Source of the DNA: Sphagnum compactum
Taxonomy: Eukaryota > Bryophyta > Sphagnopsida > Sphagnales
Assembly (NCBI GenBank): GCA_965153455.1
Contig: OZ234494.1
Location: 21,700,001-21,764,000, forward strand
Direction: 5' to 3'
DNA: 64,000 nt
This document shows, piece by piece, positions 1 through 11,208 of this stretch. Below the pieces are notes generated by a model. It worked only from the letters and a program-made list of their open reading frames with translations, had not been told where the DNA came from and ran no database searches. The first letter of the stretch is position 1, and the number at the start of each line of letters is the position of its first letter. The position numbers were made by a program, and so were the translations under genes.

Positions 1-516
1 ACAATGATGTCTATTGTACACTTAAAACTATTCTAACAATGTTCTTGAAATGAGATCTGTAAATAGCAACATTCTGTCCTGAAAAGTAAACTGTGTACCC
101 TCCACAGGTAACCTTTGGCTAGCCATGTGTGTGTGTCTCAATGCAACAAGAAAAATACGGTGTTTATAGCAGAGCAGCTGAAACCAGACTAACAACAAAC
201 CCCAACTTTGGCCAAATTGATTACAACATACTTATTCTCTGCCCCTCTTCTCCTATCTTCTCCTATGCCACCACCACCACCTTCTGGAAAACACTCTCTT
301 TGGGCATACATTTGTACTATAACCTTTGCCCTATGACCGATGATATTATCTCCATGATACCAGCTACAAATTTTCTCTTTTAAGTGCCCAGGTTATCACT
401 TTGTGCATCTGTCATAGTAGCAGTGAAATAAATGATAGAAAAACTCCTCCACAATTGTGGCCTGACTGACTGGTATTCATGAGTACTACTCATGCTACCA
501 CTCTTCATTGAGCCCG

Positions 517-3500
517 TCACAAACCAGTGAAGACAGAAAACAGGTCACCGTTGATGTAATCGTTGTCCACCATGCTGACTAAGAAGTACGAGTTTTTGAT
601 CTGTAATACACCACCACAACACAGAACAGAACATTTTACTACACCTTTCCTGTCAATTGGGCCATTATCTCCTCCACACCCTTTCTCTCATTTCTTGAGG
701 AGACAAAAGATGTCAATACTTACGTGGCTACCATTCCTTTCTCCCACTACCAAGTGCAGCAGTGTTCCCATTTGTTAACCTTCTGTTGGCTGATACTTTC
801 AATGAAACTCTCAACAAGATGTAATTCAAAAGATGGCGATCAGATTGGAATTTCTTCTTTCAGCCTTTCAGTTTTCAGCAAGAGAAGGAAACTAATTGTT
901 TTGCAGACCGAAGCATAAAAACTGTTGTACAAGGATGAGGAAATTTTCTCAACTGGAAGTCCATGTTAGGCTTTTTACCTCTAGAAGGACCTTCCTTGAC
1001 TCATCACCCTCTGGATAAAGAGAAGCCCATTCGCCCTCCCATGCCAGGAAAGCTTCATCCTTCCACACCATGAAGCTTACAGGGTCTACCACAGTTGGTT
1101 GGACAACTTCCTTCCCTGGGAACACACCCCACGTAACTGCATTGACATTGGTGGGTCCAATGTTGGACTGGGTTTCACCCTTGGCATTCACTCCGATAAA
1201 TGTCAGAGATGGGTTCTCCTTGGCCTTTGCAATGAGTGCATGGAGTTTCTCAGGAGAGCAGAAGAACTCAACATATGCCTTTTGATAGACATAACCCCCT
1301 GGACCACCCCAGCCTGCAAAAACACATCAATTCATCATCAGTCACTCCCAATATTGTTAACCTCTTGATCTAAGTCCTATTTCAGCCCTTCGAAACTCCA
1401 AATACTGTGAAATTCACATCCTCAGAAATGTCAGTTTTAAATCAGCTGACAGCAAGGACCATGTTGTTTACAAAGACAGCAACAAGCGGATGGATCCAGA
1501 CAAACAACAATCCCAACAGATTGAAACTCTTTTTGTCAACTTCGCTGCTCCACAGGCTCTATCTACTACCACAAGCCTTCCACAAAAGAAGGCTTTTTGT
1601 GACTGCAAATGCTGAATTGGACATGAGACTGAAAATTGCAGCTGAAAGATGGGCACATACCAACGCTCGGGGAATCAGACTTCTCGCCATTCACAGCAGG
1701 CTGGCTGTTAATGGTGAGAAAACCCTGATTGTTGATTTTCACCAACTTGTCATTGATCTGCACTGTCTCAGGCTGCAATCCTTCTGCTTCTGACCAAGGA
1801 TTTGTGTTAAGCTCTCCCGCACAGTACTTGGCAAATATCTGTAACAAACACAGCATCAGTACTTGGCAAAAGCATCTGAACAGAATGCCATTGTGTTTAC
1901 ATTCCTCCTGTAATTCTTTTTAGCTGCTGATACTTATACTAAATCCAGCTGAACCTAGATGTCAAAAACAACAACCTGCTGCCCATTGCACAGAATTCAG
2001 ATATTTAGTACCTTATTGACAACTTCTGCAGAGGCCAAAGGTACACCCCACTCTGTGAGCATCTTCTTGCTACGTGACCGCTTCCTCAGAAACTGCTCAT
2101 GTGCACCAGAGAGATACATATCTTGCATGGTTAGTTTCATGTAAAACAGTACATGGGCTCCATGAAAAATGATATAGAGGCAGGCAAAGATATTTGTCCT
2201 CCACAATGATCTAGACAACCCACGTATGTTGACTCTCCCAAGCATCATGGGCCTGTTGACACAAAGGATAAGATGAAGTGCAGTCCAAAAGGGCAATATC
2301 TCCAGAAAAAGAACAAACCTGATGATCATTGAAACTCCCATAGGCAGGATTGCGGGTATCACCCCATCTGCCTCGAGGAAACTCATCCCAGGCTGTTGTT
2401 CGTGAAATGTAACTTCTTGGCCGATTTGCCCTGCAACCCATCATACACTAACAGTATAAGGGGGCTACACACGTGGGTTGTGAAGCTTCCCTTTCCACAA
2501 AACAACACTCCAGAATGTTGGCAGACACAACAGATTACACCCAAAATCTGACAATTGGAATTAAATCTCAGAAGAAAATTACTCAATGTACAGACACAAA
2601 CTATACTGCACACCATCGTCTGCATAAAAAGTACAATCTACACACCAGAAAATGGGGCGCACATCCTCCTTGTTGCGCTTGATATTGGTAGGGGGCCTCC
2701 AAGGCAATGGACGACTAATCTTACTGAAGTCAATCAATCCCAGGTTCTGTCACCAACAAAGAGAGAAGGGCATCCCAATATGCTAATGAAATCAGACAAC
2801 AACTAGAAGCTCCAAGCACACACAATCACATCCCACAAAACACTTGGCTTCACACTAACCAAACCTGATCAAAATTTACAAACACAAATACATGAAAATA
2901 TATAAGAAATTCAATTTCTGGAATGGGAGTTTGAAAAAACACACCTGAAGAATGCCGAGCACAGACTTCTCAAGATTGAGGGAGTACAGATGCAATGTCC
3001 TGATATCATGTGCCAAAATTTTCTTGCACATTTCAGTGCCCAAATGAATACCATATGCTCGAACTGCTTCTTCATTATCCTTGATGGGCTCCAGTGCAGC
3101 CTTGATTTCTTCTGGCACCTGCATCACCCTACCATGTTAACTTCCACACTGTGGCAACAACGTGTCCTGAGAATATAAAAGGGCAGACATAAATGGTTCC
3201 TGCTGCATAAATGACCATTCCTAGCTTGAACTACCACATATGGTTTTGATCAAACACAAAGTGAACAGGGCAAGGAGCATTATGCAAGGAGTGTCAGAGA
3301 TCTGAAGTGATGTACCTTTGTTTTGCAAAGACCTGTCATGCGTAGAAACCCCTTGTAATTCTGGATGGGCATAATTCCAGGCACAATAGGGCACTTGATG
3401 CCAATTTCACGACAGTTACTCACAAACTTGAGGAAAATGTCGGTGTCATAGAAAAGCTGGGTGACAATTACCTCTGCACCTGCATCCACCTGCAATAGCC

Positions 3501-5343
3501 ACATGCACATGAGACACCACATTGGCTGAATCCTTGCAATCCTAGAGATTTTACAGAGAGAAAAACACAACAGACTGGTGTGTAAGGATGCAGCTCCTCA
3601 GAATAAGACCTTCAATATGAATTGCAAGGACCTGACTATCTTCCTCTCTTAACCTATCTGAATGCCCGACAAAGGGACATCTAAATGGCTTCACAAAGGC
3701 TTGTTACATGTTGTGTCCAGAGACTTGGAAGCCCGATGATGGCAAGAACGTACAAAACCAACATACGGCATTTTCTGATTTTGTAGATGATTCAAGTGGA
3801 ACTGCAAATGGATCCACCAAAGTGAATTACCCAAGACATCCCACTAATCCAATACCAACCTTCTCTTTCAAGTAAGCCAGATCCTTTCTGTAGGCCTCCT
3901 CAGTTGCTCCTGCCTCTGAAGTTATCACCTCTGGATGGGCCTCTGCAAGCAAAAAAGCACAACAGGACTCAATGTTTAAATCATGAAAATGATCACAACA
4001 CAAAACCACTCTGACAAACCAGACAATACCAACGGCCATGGATCCCTGGCTGACTGATTGATCAAAGAGAAGAAAACCAAGAAGCTCAGATGTGAACCTC
4101 TGCTACCAAGGAATTAGTGAGCTACATAGAATAGACTTATGACAGTCTATTCAAGAACCACACACTCACTCACAGCTGTTGCATAACAAAAACCGAGACA
4201 AACACCAGAAAATCATTTTTTTGTCTTTCAGAAACAGAAAGGGACAAGCAAAGTGCCAAACAGATGATGATCCCATACCTGGGTACCCAGCAACAGTGAT
4301 CCCGAAATAGTCCCCATATTTAGCCTTGATGTGCTTCACCTGCAAGACAAAGGAACGTGTCAAGCTGAAACTGCAGGCACATATGTAAGTAACTGCACAA
4401 TACACAAAGCAACAATAGATATCCATTGACGCAGTTTCACACATCCACATCTGTGCCAGTTTCTTCTTCTCAGCAATCACAGTTTTTGCACATGCACTTT
4501 GGCATTGCAAGACTCACACAAGCACATTATTGGCCAGGTAAACAGCAGCATACTGTAAACACATGAATCAAATCTCTTGCTCATGGGATGAGGAAAGTGT
4601 GGTGTACAAAAGGAAATGATTGAAGAAGTCAGGCCTCCTTGAAACAACCCAACTCCACTCACCAGATCCAGAGCACAAGAGAAACCACCCTCAATGGTCA
4701 CAAATGTGTCCTGGCCATGTGGCGGATCACCTCGCAGAGCAAGGATGTTCTGAATGCCATTTGCCTTCACCGTGTTCAATGCATCCTCAAGCTTCTCAAC
4801 TGGCATATTTGTGCAGGTCAGATGCATCATGGTTTCCACACAGATCTGTTACCCCCACCACCAATAGCACCACCAAAAATCCAGTTAGAGAGAGAGAGAG
4901 AAGACAACAAAAGCTTGGAAAACCAGACGCAACCCAATCTCTAAAATAAAGAAAAGGAAGCTACAGAAACAAACAGTCTGCCCTTACAAGAATGGGGTGT
5001 TGTGGATCAACAGAAGAAACTAACTTCTGAAGCCTTTGCTGGACAAACAGGAAAAGAAACACAAACAGATCTTGTGACTGAAAGGAAGAAGAAGAAGAAG
5101 AAGCAGATTTCCATGGGTACAGACCATGTTCTGCATCTTGTTGGCGATGTCGAGAGTGAGAGCAGAAGTGGAGCCTCCAGCTCCCCAAGTGATGTCACAG
5201 AAGGCAGGTTGGTGGACGACCATGCGATCCATTCGATCAAACAGATTCTCGATTCCTTCTTCAGTCCTTGGAGGAAAGAACTCGAAAGAGAAAACCACAC
5301 CGTTGTTCGCCAACCCATTGTTGATCTTGTCGATAACCTTCAT
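517..5343 (-). CDS. MTHFR: Methylenetetrahydrofolate reductase, 12 exons, complete
   Basis: Reduces 5,10-methylene-THF to 5-methyl-THF, the methyl donor for methionine synthesis; plant enzymes are cytosolic FAD proteins using mainly NADH. Coding exons on the minus strand: 5343-5125, 4845-4663, 4339-4279, 3942-3860, 3489-3316, 3118-2945, 2746-2646, 2430-2319, 2092-2012, 1838-1661, 1313-979, 600-517. All introns read GT-AG, all phases agree, and the sum is 1785 nt, or 594 residues plus TGA, the usual plant length. The start matches the family N-terminus (MKVIDKI). Visible motifs: FSFEFFPP with catalytic Glu21, ALRGD around 109-113 for FAD, TQLFYD around 192-197 for folate. The C-terminal regulatory half includes [28 protein letters not shown] and [12 protein letters not shown]. 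The last 84-bp exon ([18 protein letters not shown] region) lies 378 bp beyond exon 11 and is easy to miss. The acceptor of exon 9 (at 2092) was chosen by homology and is the least certain junction. Confidence 0.95.
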
Positions 5344-5397
5344 GCTTGCTTGCTTGCTTGCTGCTGCTGCTGCTGCTGCTACTCGTCCTCCTCCTCC
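5344..5397 (-). repeat. Tetra- and trinucleotide repeat in the MTHFR 5' leader
   Basis: On the minus strand the bases just before the MTHFR ATG are four AAGC units, preceded by about seven AGC units and a GGA-rich run. The microsatellite directly abuts the start codon, so repeat-length changes would alter the start context spacing but not the protein. Confidence 0.8.
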
Positions 5398-5399
5398 TT

Positions 5400-6443
5400 T
5401 CCGGCCCTTCTTCTTTCAGAATTCTGCCATGAGCTCCAAAGACACAGTGTCAGAAAAACCACCATCCCAGAAGAACTAAAACTACGACCCCCCGAGTCGC
5501 TGCTTGCACCTATCGGTCAGGATTCCAACCCATCATCAAGCCGAGAACACAATGCCAGCGAAATCCGCACATCAACCTCCAAAGCACAAACCCACACAGA
5601 AACACACAAAAAGACCACAATAACCAAACCGAGAAAGAAAGACAGGGGAAGAAAGAAACGCACCGGATCTGAGATCGGTCCGCGAGAGAGAGAGAGACAC
5701 ACAGAGAGAGCAACAACAAGCGCTTCTTTGCCACTAGCACGAGACAGGCTCTTCTAAGACGATGTAAAAGTGTTCGTGGAGATGGATCTCGATTCTGCCC
5801 AGACAAAAAAAACGTGGACAAAAATTAAAGGCACGTAGGGATCGTAGGCGCGCGCGAGCGACCCCTATCGGCGCGCGAGAGCGGGGCCCCTACTACCCTA
5901 AGAACCAAATCTGCGTGACGCAAGTGGCGGGCGTCAGGCGTGAATTGGGCGAGCAGGAAATGGGTGGTGAAGGAAGAATTCACAGCTGCGGCTGCTGCAG
6001 GAAGAGCAGACTGGAAAGAGAGAGAGAGAAGAACCAGAAGAAGAGGACAAGCACTACTCCTGTCTCCTGCACTTCTGCCTGTGTCTTCTTATTCTTCTCG
6101 CAAACAAGGTACTCACTGGGGATGGATTCCTCTCCTGTCTCTCCGTCTCGGTCTCTCTGTGCTTCTTCTGTTGTTTAGGGTTTCGAAGATTTAGGGTTTG
6201 TTTTGGAGGCGAGTGTTTCTGATGGAAGATGATGATGAAGGGGATGTTGGATGGTGGATTTGTACATGCAGCAGGTGAGGAGGGGACGTGAGGTGTGTCG
6301 TCGAGGAACAGAAGAAGAAGAAGAGCATTGCAGAGCACAAGAAGGAGAAGAACAAGAAGATTGTGGAGCAAAAGAAGAAGGGTTTTCTTTGTTGATTTGG
6401 CGCTGCTGAAGAAGATAGAGATATAGTGGATGTTGCTGATATT
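5400..6443. promoter_or_regulatory. Shared divergent promoter and leaders, MTHFR / EIF1AD-like
   Basis: The two start codons are 1.1 kb apart and point away from each other. The centre (about 5830-5905) is the most CpG-rich part, with runs of GCGCGC, unlike the surrounding AT-rich DNA. The side facing the plus-strand gene is purine-rich (GAAGAAG, GAGAGA); the other side has CT/GA tracts. Transcription starts and any leader intron cannot be fixed by eye. Open frames in this interval are low-complexity and not credible genes. Confidence 0.6.
6174..6199 (+). promoter_or_regulatory. Pair of telo-box motifs upstream of the EIF1AD-like gene
   Basis: TTTAGGGTTT occurs at 6174-6183 and again at 6190-6199. 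Telo boxes (AAACCCTA on the other strand) are known in promoters and leaders of plant translation-machinery genes. That fits the downstream gene, but function here is inferred. Confidence 0.55.
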
Positions 6444-7076
6444 ATGAGGGGAGGGAGGAAGAATCTGAAGCGAGAAGCGTTGGAGGGGATTCCGGAACTG
6501 GAGCAAGGGGAAGAGCTCATGCGAGTAGTAGGACTGCGAGGTTCCAATCTGATTGAAGTTGAGAACAGCAATGGCGAGAAGACTTTGTGTTTGCTTCCAG
6601 CCAAGTTTCAGAAAACAATCTGGATCAAGATGGGTAGCTATGTTTTTGTGAATGAGGGTAACCGAGATAAGGCTGTTGAAGATGGAAGCAAAGTCACAGG
6701 TACCATCTCAAGAGTGTTATTTGAAGAACAGACCCGAGCAATGCAGAAGTTGTCCTCTTGGCCTTCTCATTTCACTCATGACTTCAACAGCAGCAGGTTG
6801 TTGTTCCCAACTGCAACAATGGTTGCCACTGAAGCAAAATCCTCAGCTGTGACAAGCAGATTGACGTCTGGAATTCTAATTCCCTCAGGTAGAAGTGACT
6901 GCAATGAGGAGGAGGATGAGAATGCAGAGGATGAGGCAGAGGAGGAGGAAGATGGCTTGCCTCCCTTGGAACCAAATGTGAACAGAATGCACCCCATGAG
7001 TCTATATGATGTCAATGATTCTGGTAGTGAAGATGGTTCTGTTGAAGAATCAGAAGGTGCTCACTCACATCCTTGA
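6444..7076 (+). CDS. EIF1AD: EIF1AD-like S1/IF1-type OB-fold RNA-binding protein
   Basis: A 210-residue intronless protein resembling eukaryotic EIF1AD, a relative of translation initiation factor 1A. The N-terminus MRGGRKNLKRE matches the plant family start. It is followed by an S1/IF1-type OB fold (about residues 20-100; RGSNLIEV, PAKFQKTIWIK, GSYVFV, SGTISRVLF-type strand near 85-95 reading TGTISRVLFEEQ). The tail is acidic (EEEDENAEDEAEEEEDG) and contains the family signature DGLPPLEPNVNRM. The frame is open six codons further upstream but only to a GTG, so the ATG at 6444 is the start. Divergent neighbour: MTHFR. Role in cells is inferred from the family (RNA binding, nuclear/cytoplasmic), not proven. 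Confidence 0.9.
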   Translation: MRGGRKNLKREALEGIPELEQGEELMRVVGLRGSNLIEVENSNGEKTLCLLPAKFQKTIWIKMGSYVFVNEGNRDKAVEDGSKVTGTISRVLFEEQTRAMQKLSSWPSHFTHDFNSSRLLFPTATMVATEAKSSAVTSRLTSGILIPSGRSDCNEEEDENAEDEAEEEEDGLPPLEPNVNRMHPMSLYDVNDSGSEDGSVEESEGAHSHP

Positions 7077-7190
7077 CTGCAAGCTGCTCAGGCACATTCT
7101 TGACTGCAATCAACGTGCTCAGACATATTCTTCTTGACTCTGAGGTGGGCAGATACATATTCTTGACCACAAAGTGGGCAGACATGTACT
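7072..7190 (+). repeat. Degenerate tandem repeat spanning the EIF1AD stop codon
   Basis: Four diverged units begin with CTTGACT or CTTGACC at 7072, 7099, 7133 and 7162 and continue with a GCTCAG/GGGCAG then ACAT core. The EIF1AD-like stop codon (7074-7076) lies in the first unit, so the repeat begins at the coding end and runs into the 3' UTR. Confidence 0.6.
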
Positions 7191-7805
7191 CTCAACAGCA
7201 TTCAGGAAACCTGCTACCATTGACTCACTGGTGAGCATCATCATGTTTCCTCTTAGCAGGTTAGTGAGCTTTTTGGCAAATTTTTGTTCCAGATTAGGTT
7301 TGTAGCATCCTTGTTGTGAAAGTGTGGTAGAGTTCAATCCTGTGCCTCTGCATCCAACGGTTTTGTCCATACACCATTGGTGACTACCAGCATATGTACT
7401 TGAAAACCATCAATATGAGACCAATTTCTGCTGTCAGGCTTTCACATTGTGTGTGTGTGCACCTATCTCTCGTTCTCTGTGTCTCTATGGGCCTGCATTT
7501 TTTGTCACCTTAGGCACCTGTCTTTTTTAGTCTCTGCAATCCAGTGGCAAGGTTGCTGCAGCAAGCAACAGCTTCAGAGCGAAATTCATTATGGATTGAG
7601 ATGCAAAATGCACACAAAGATAGCTGGGGTGCTTTGAGGAGGATGCAATGCAGGGGTCATCAAGGTGCTAAATTTGAGCACAAAATGACACAAAAGTGGG
7701 TGATGAAGCTCCAGGGTTGCTTGCTCTCTACGAAGATCCAAATGGGGAATCGTCCTTCTCTCCTGCATGGGTGGTTAAAAAATTGCTATTGGCAACAGAC
7801 GGAGC

Positions 7806-7879
7806 TCATGATTGCTGATCAAATATGAGGAGGTTTGGTAGCCGATGTTCATGATTGCTGATCAAACATGACGAGGTTC
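7806..7879 (+). repeat. Short tandem duplication, 43-bp period
   Basis: A block starting TCATGATTGCTGATCAAA at 7806 recurs at 7849 with only a few differences over about 31 bp. Confidence 0.8.
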
Positions 7880-7897
7880 AATGGAAAGCGGTTGATG

Positions 7898-7922
7898 CCC
7901 TAAACCCTCTATTAGGGTTTAA
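7898..7922. repeat. Inverted telomere-type motif
   Basis: TAAACCCT (7901-7908) and AGGGTTTA (7914-7921) form perfect 8-bp arms around CTATT, so telomere-type units face each other in a small fold-back. Confidence 0.75.
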
Positions 7923-7944
7923 CTGTAAAACCTTGTGAAACCAA

Positions 7945-7950
7945 AATAAA
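7945..7950 (+). terminator. Possible polyadenylation signal
   Basis: AATAAA lies in an A-rich stretch about 870 bp after the EIF1AD-like stop codon. It is the canonical signal, but plant poly(A) signals are loose, so this is tentative. Confidence 0.3.
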
Positions 7951-8947
7951 AACTAGTGCAGCCCGCTATCCTTGAGGCAGAGACAACAAAACTTGAGCTG
8001 AGTCGAAGGTTGCTTTTTCCTATTCCTCTGTGATAAGTACTCAAGAGTCTTAGCCATTTCCATCATGCTATGATGGTTGTGAATTATTGAAAATCATGAA
8101 CAGTTTGGATTGGGTTGCCCAAAAGAGCATAAAATCTATACTCCTCAATCTCTATGAATCCTGAGTTTATGATTTTGCTCGGGCTTTCATTTAGGGCAGC
8201 CTTTTCTTTAATGGGAAAATTTTGCCAAAAAACAAAGCCAATATTCAAAATTCAAAAATGATTTTCAAGGGTTTCAATTGCCAGAAGTGAGGAGGAGAGG
8301 GGGGGGGGAAGAAATTTTAAATGGTCAGATTTGTATATTTGGTTTTCAATGTGTAGCCATAAAAATACAAGGTTGATTAAAGATTTTGTATTTCATATTC
8401 GGTTTTAAGCTGGATTTGGCTAAATCTTCTTAGGGATGATCACCATTTTTTCTACATCTTCCAATGGATGGTCGCCACTTAGGATGAGGTATAAAATTTC
8501 AGTGACAAGTCATTTGAATATGTAGAGATTATTTCAAGAGATTAACATGATTTGTTTTCTTTGAGATTAAGCTAGTTTTCAATAAAAACTTCTCCCTCAA
8601 AATATCTAATTCAAAGATTTAATCCTCACTTTCTTAACTGATTTAATGTTTATCCACCTTAATTGCTTCCAAAATTTCAATGAATTAAAAACAAGGATAA
8701 CTGATTAAATCTTCCCTGGATGATAATTGGGTGATATTTTGTACAATTTGAATCTTAAATAAATTTGAAAAATTACAAAATTTTCAAATGTATATCTTTT
8801 TTTTTTTTTGGTCATTTCATCGTCATGGTAATGCGTAGCAATGCATAACCCAAGTTCTTTATTAAAAAAACACCGATTTAGGGCACTTTTGAATTGGCCC
8901 ACTCTAGGTTACATACAATTGGAGGGTATGGGTAGGTCTATAGACCT

Positions 8948-9540
8948 ACCCAAAACCTAGAAAATGGTAGGGTGCAAGGATCTAAACCAAGTGCTTTTTC
9001 CCATTGAGCTGACCAGAAAAAGTGTGATGAACCCTTGTATACTCCAAACCCAAAACTTTACTTGAGAGACAACTCTTGAATGGGGGAGGTTCGGGTACTT
9101 GATTTGTTCCCATTCCCTTAGTGGTCCCCTCTCTTTGGAGGATTCTTTGTTTGCCAGGACTTGGGTCCTTCCATCTTGCACCTTTTTCTTCCCTTTGTTG
9201 GGTGCTTTGTTTTATTGATGATTGGCAAGTTTTTCATCGTCTTGAATGCATGTACTAGAGCACACATGAAGGCTAAACCCTAAACCCTAAACCCTAAGTT
9301 CTTAAGGAACTTAGGGAACATATGTTCTCAATTAATGTCATGAGAAAGAGTCATTTTATAATGAGTTCTATAAGGTTGACCCTCGTGATTCTAAAGTTAC
9401 ACTGGCCCAATAGAAAGGCACCCCCCATAACCGTAGACCTAGTCTAGGTTTGCACAATTTTTTGACCATGGACCCAAAACCTAGGAAATGCTCAATTTGC
9501 ATTGACACCAATTGTTTTTCCCTTTGTCACCAAACTACAG
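8948..9540 (-). repeat. Two diverged short interspersed repeat copies
   Basis: Copy one (about 8948-9015) and copy two (about 9473-9540) share ACCCAAAACCTAG then AAATG, an ACCAAGTG/ACCAATTG block, TTTTTCCC and a final CACCA/GACCA. Read on the minus strand, copy one contains CAGCTCAATGG, like a tRNA A box. GGTTTAGATCC follows but is only 24 nt away, too close for an intact tRNA. Probably a decayed tRNA-related SINE. Confidence 0.4.
9273..9316. repeat. Interstitial telomere repeats joined to a fold-back
   Basis: About 3.5 CCCTAAA units occupy 9273-9297. They run directly into a perfect 10-bp inverted repeat, CCCTAAGTTC (9292-9301) and GAACTTAGGG (9307-9316), with a 5-nt loop, so CCCTAA and TTAGGG motifs face each other. 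Confidence 0.85.
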
Positions 9541-9990
9541 CTCTGACTCTATAAAACTCTAAGCCAGCCAAACTATTGGGAACATTGGGAACTCTTGCAT
9601 ATAGTGTGTTATGTGTGGTGTCACGTCGTAAGGAACTTAAGTCACATATGCTCCCATTACAAAGTCATGCCCGGATGTCATTCATTCAGCCGGATAGAGT
9701 GAACCCAACACCCACCAGCCACACCATGCCGGATGGATGGATGGATGGTTGGTGTGTGGACAGATAACAATTTTTCATTGTAGTTAACCATGCCCCAGAG
9801 CTAACCATGGTGGTTAGTTATGTACTAACCATCCACATAAACCTACCTACTTAGTACCCACCAATTAATTGCCTTACTCAACTACCTCCATAATAGTAAC
9901 CAAATACCAATCCTTACTTATCAGCTTATGATGCTTACCCATGTACATTAGTAGTTCAAAGCTGCCTAGGTGGTGTGAGGGGGAAGTAGG

Positions 9991-10004
9991 AGGGTTTAGG
10001 GTTT
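9991..10004 (+). repeat. Two telomere-type units
   Basis: AGGGTTTAGGGTTT. Similar pairs occur near 31678 (CCCTAAACCCTAAA) and 44760 (GGGTTTAGGGTTT). Confidence 0.7.
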
Positions 10005-11177
10005 ATAGAATTGGTTGCCAAGGTTAGAGCATCCCCACTGGTGCTCAGTGTGACCCTGCACATTACAATTGCATGAAGAAAAGTCAAAATATGCCGGTTT
10101 AGCTCATTTGGGAAAATGGTTTTGCTCCTGCTGCAGATTTGCTCAGTTTGCTGAGGCTGGTAACAACAGGCGGAGCACAGCTGTGCACCTGCGAGAGAAG
10201 AGTGCAATAAATATGATTTGACTGGCGATCCTTGTCTTTTGATTGGTCGATCATAATGATTGGTTCAGGTGGTTTGCTATTAGTAGTTCCCACCTATTTT
10301 GCAGTCCCAGTTTTAGTTTTATGGGCGGGGTTGCAAAAAAGTAAATAATTAAAACTTGGATGTGAAAATACCAAGTTCACAATGGATGGTGCACTGGTGT
10401 GAGTGCAGCAGGGTCACACACAACACAAAAAATTGACTTCAAAGGTTGATTTCTTCACTCCATACAACTTTGCATTTGGTCAATGTTAAGACTTGAAGAA
10501 AACATACGGAATGGAAAGGGGATGGATGGATCCATTGGAGTTGATTCTTTAAAGCTACAGTGGGTCAATGGAAAGGTGCCTCTAGAGGAGACCTGATAAA
10601 TAGTAAAATACCTCGAATCTGAACATTACCATAGTGTACCTGAACAATTTCAGCAACAAACAAACTGCCGAATAATTAATTAAATTCAAAATCTTAACTT
10701 TGGCACTTGGTTTTTTAATTTTGAAATTTTCGACAAATAATGGTTATATTTATTTTTTTTAAACAAACATTTTCTTTTTTAAGTTTGTGGAACGGTGTAA
10801 TGTGTCTAGACTTTGTGAACCTGACAGTTGAACCTTTTGATTTTATTAAAATTTTGGCACAAATATTAAATAAATTTTCAAAAATTTGACAAAACAAAAA
10901 AATAATTTAATTTATGCCAAAATTAACCTTACAAACATCACTAAATTACAGCAATGGGAACATGGCCTTAAAGAAGGCTACTTGTAAGTTTAGCAGGGAA
11001 AGGGAACATTAACCAGCCCAGGTTACCATAGTTAGTCTATTTTAATGCTTTTGCCTAACTGCACTTAGATTTTTTTTCAAATTGTTTTTATGTACTTTTC
11101 TTACCTCACTTAGATACTATCCTCTTTCTTGCCCCTACCTACCAACCAATAGGGCAACCATGTACATAATCACATGC

Positions 11178-11208
11178 TTACTTACCTACCTACCTACCTA
11201 CCTACCTA
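11178..11208 (+). repeat. (CTAC)n microsatellite
   Basis: Two TTAC units followed by six CTAC units. The opposite-strand motif recurs as a longer degenerate array near 13.4-13.6 kb. Confidence 0.9.

Larger units (their letters stand above)
7077..8200 (+). other. 3' flank of the EIF1AD-like gene
   Basis: Probable 3' UTR followed by spacer. It holds the tandem repeats described separately and a possible polyadenylation signal near 7945. Open frames here (for example 7544-7828) show no recognisable domain and no conserved start context, so no gene is called. Confidence 0.4.

Noticed and set aside
5002-5757. 251-residue open frame, plus strand
   Set aside because: It is antisense to MTHFR exon 1 and leader, with low-complexity K, C and S runs from microsatellites.
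6054-6604. Minus-strand open frames of about 140-150 residues
   Set aside because: Antisense to the EIF1AD-like leader and coding start; leucine/serine runs come from GAAGAA-type repeats.
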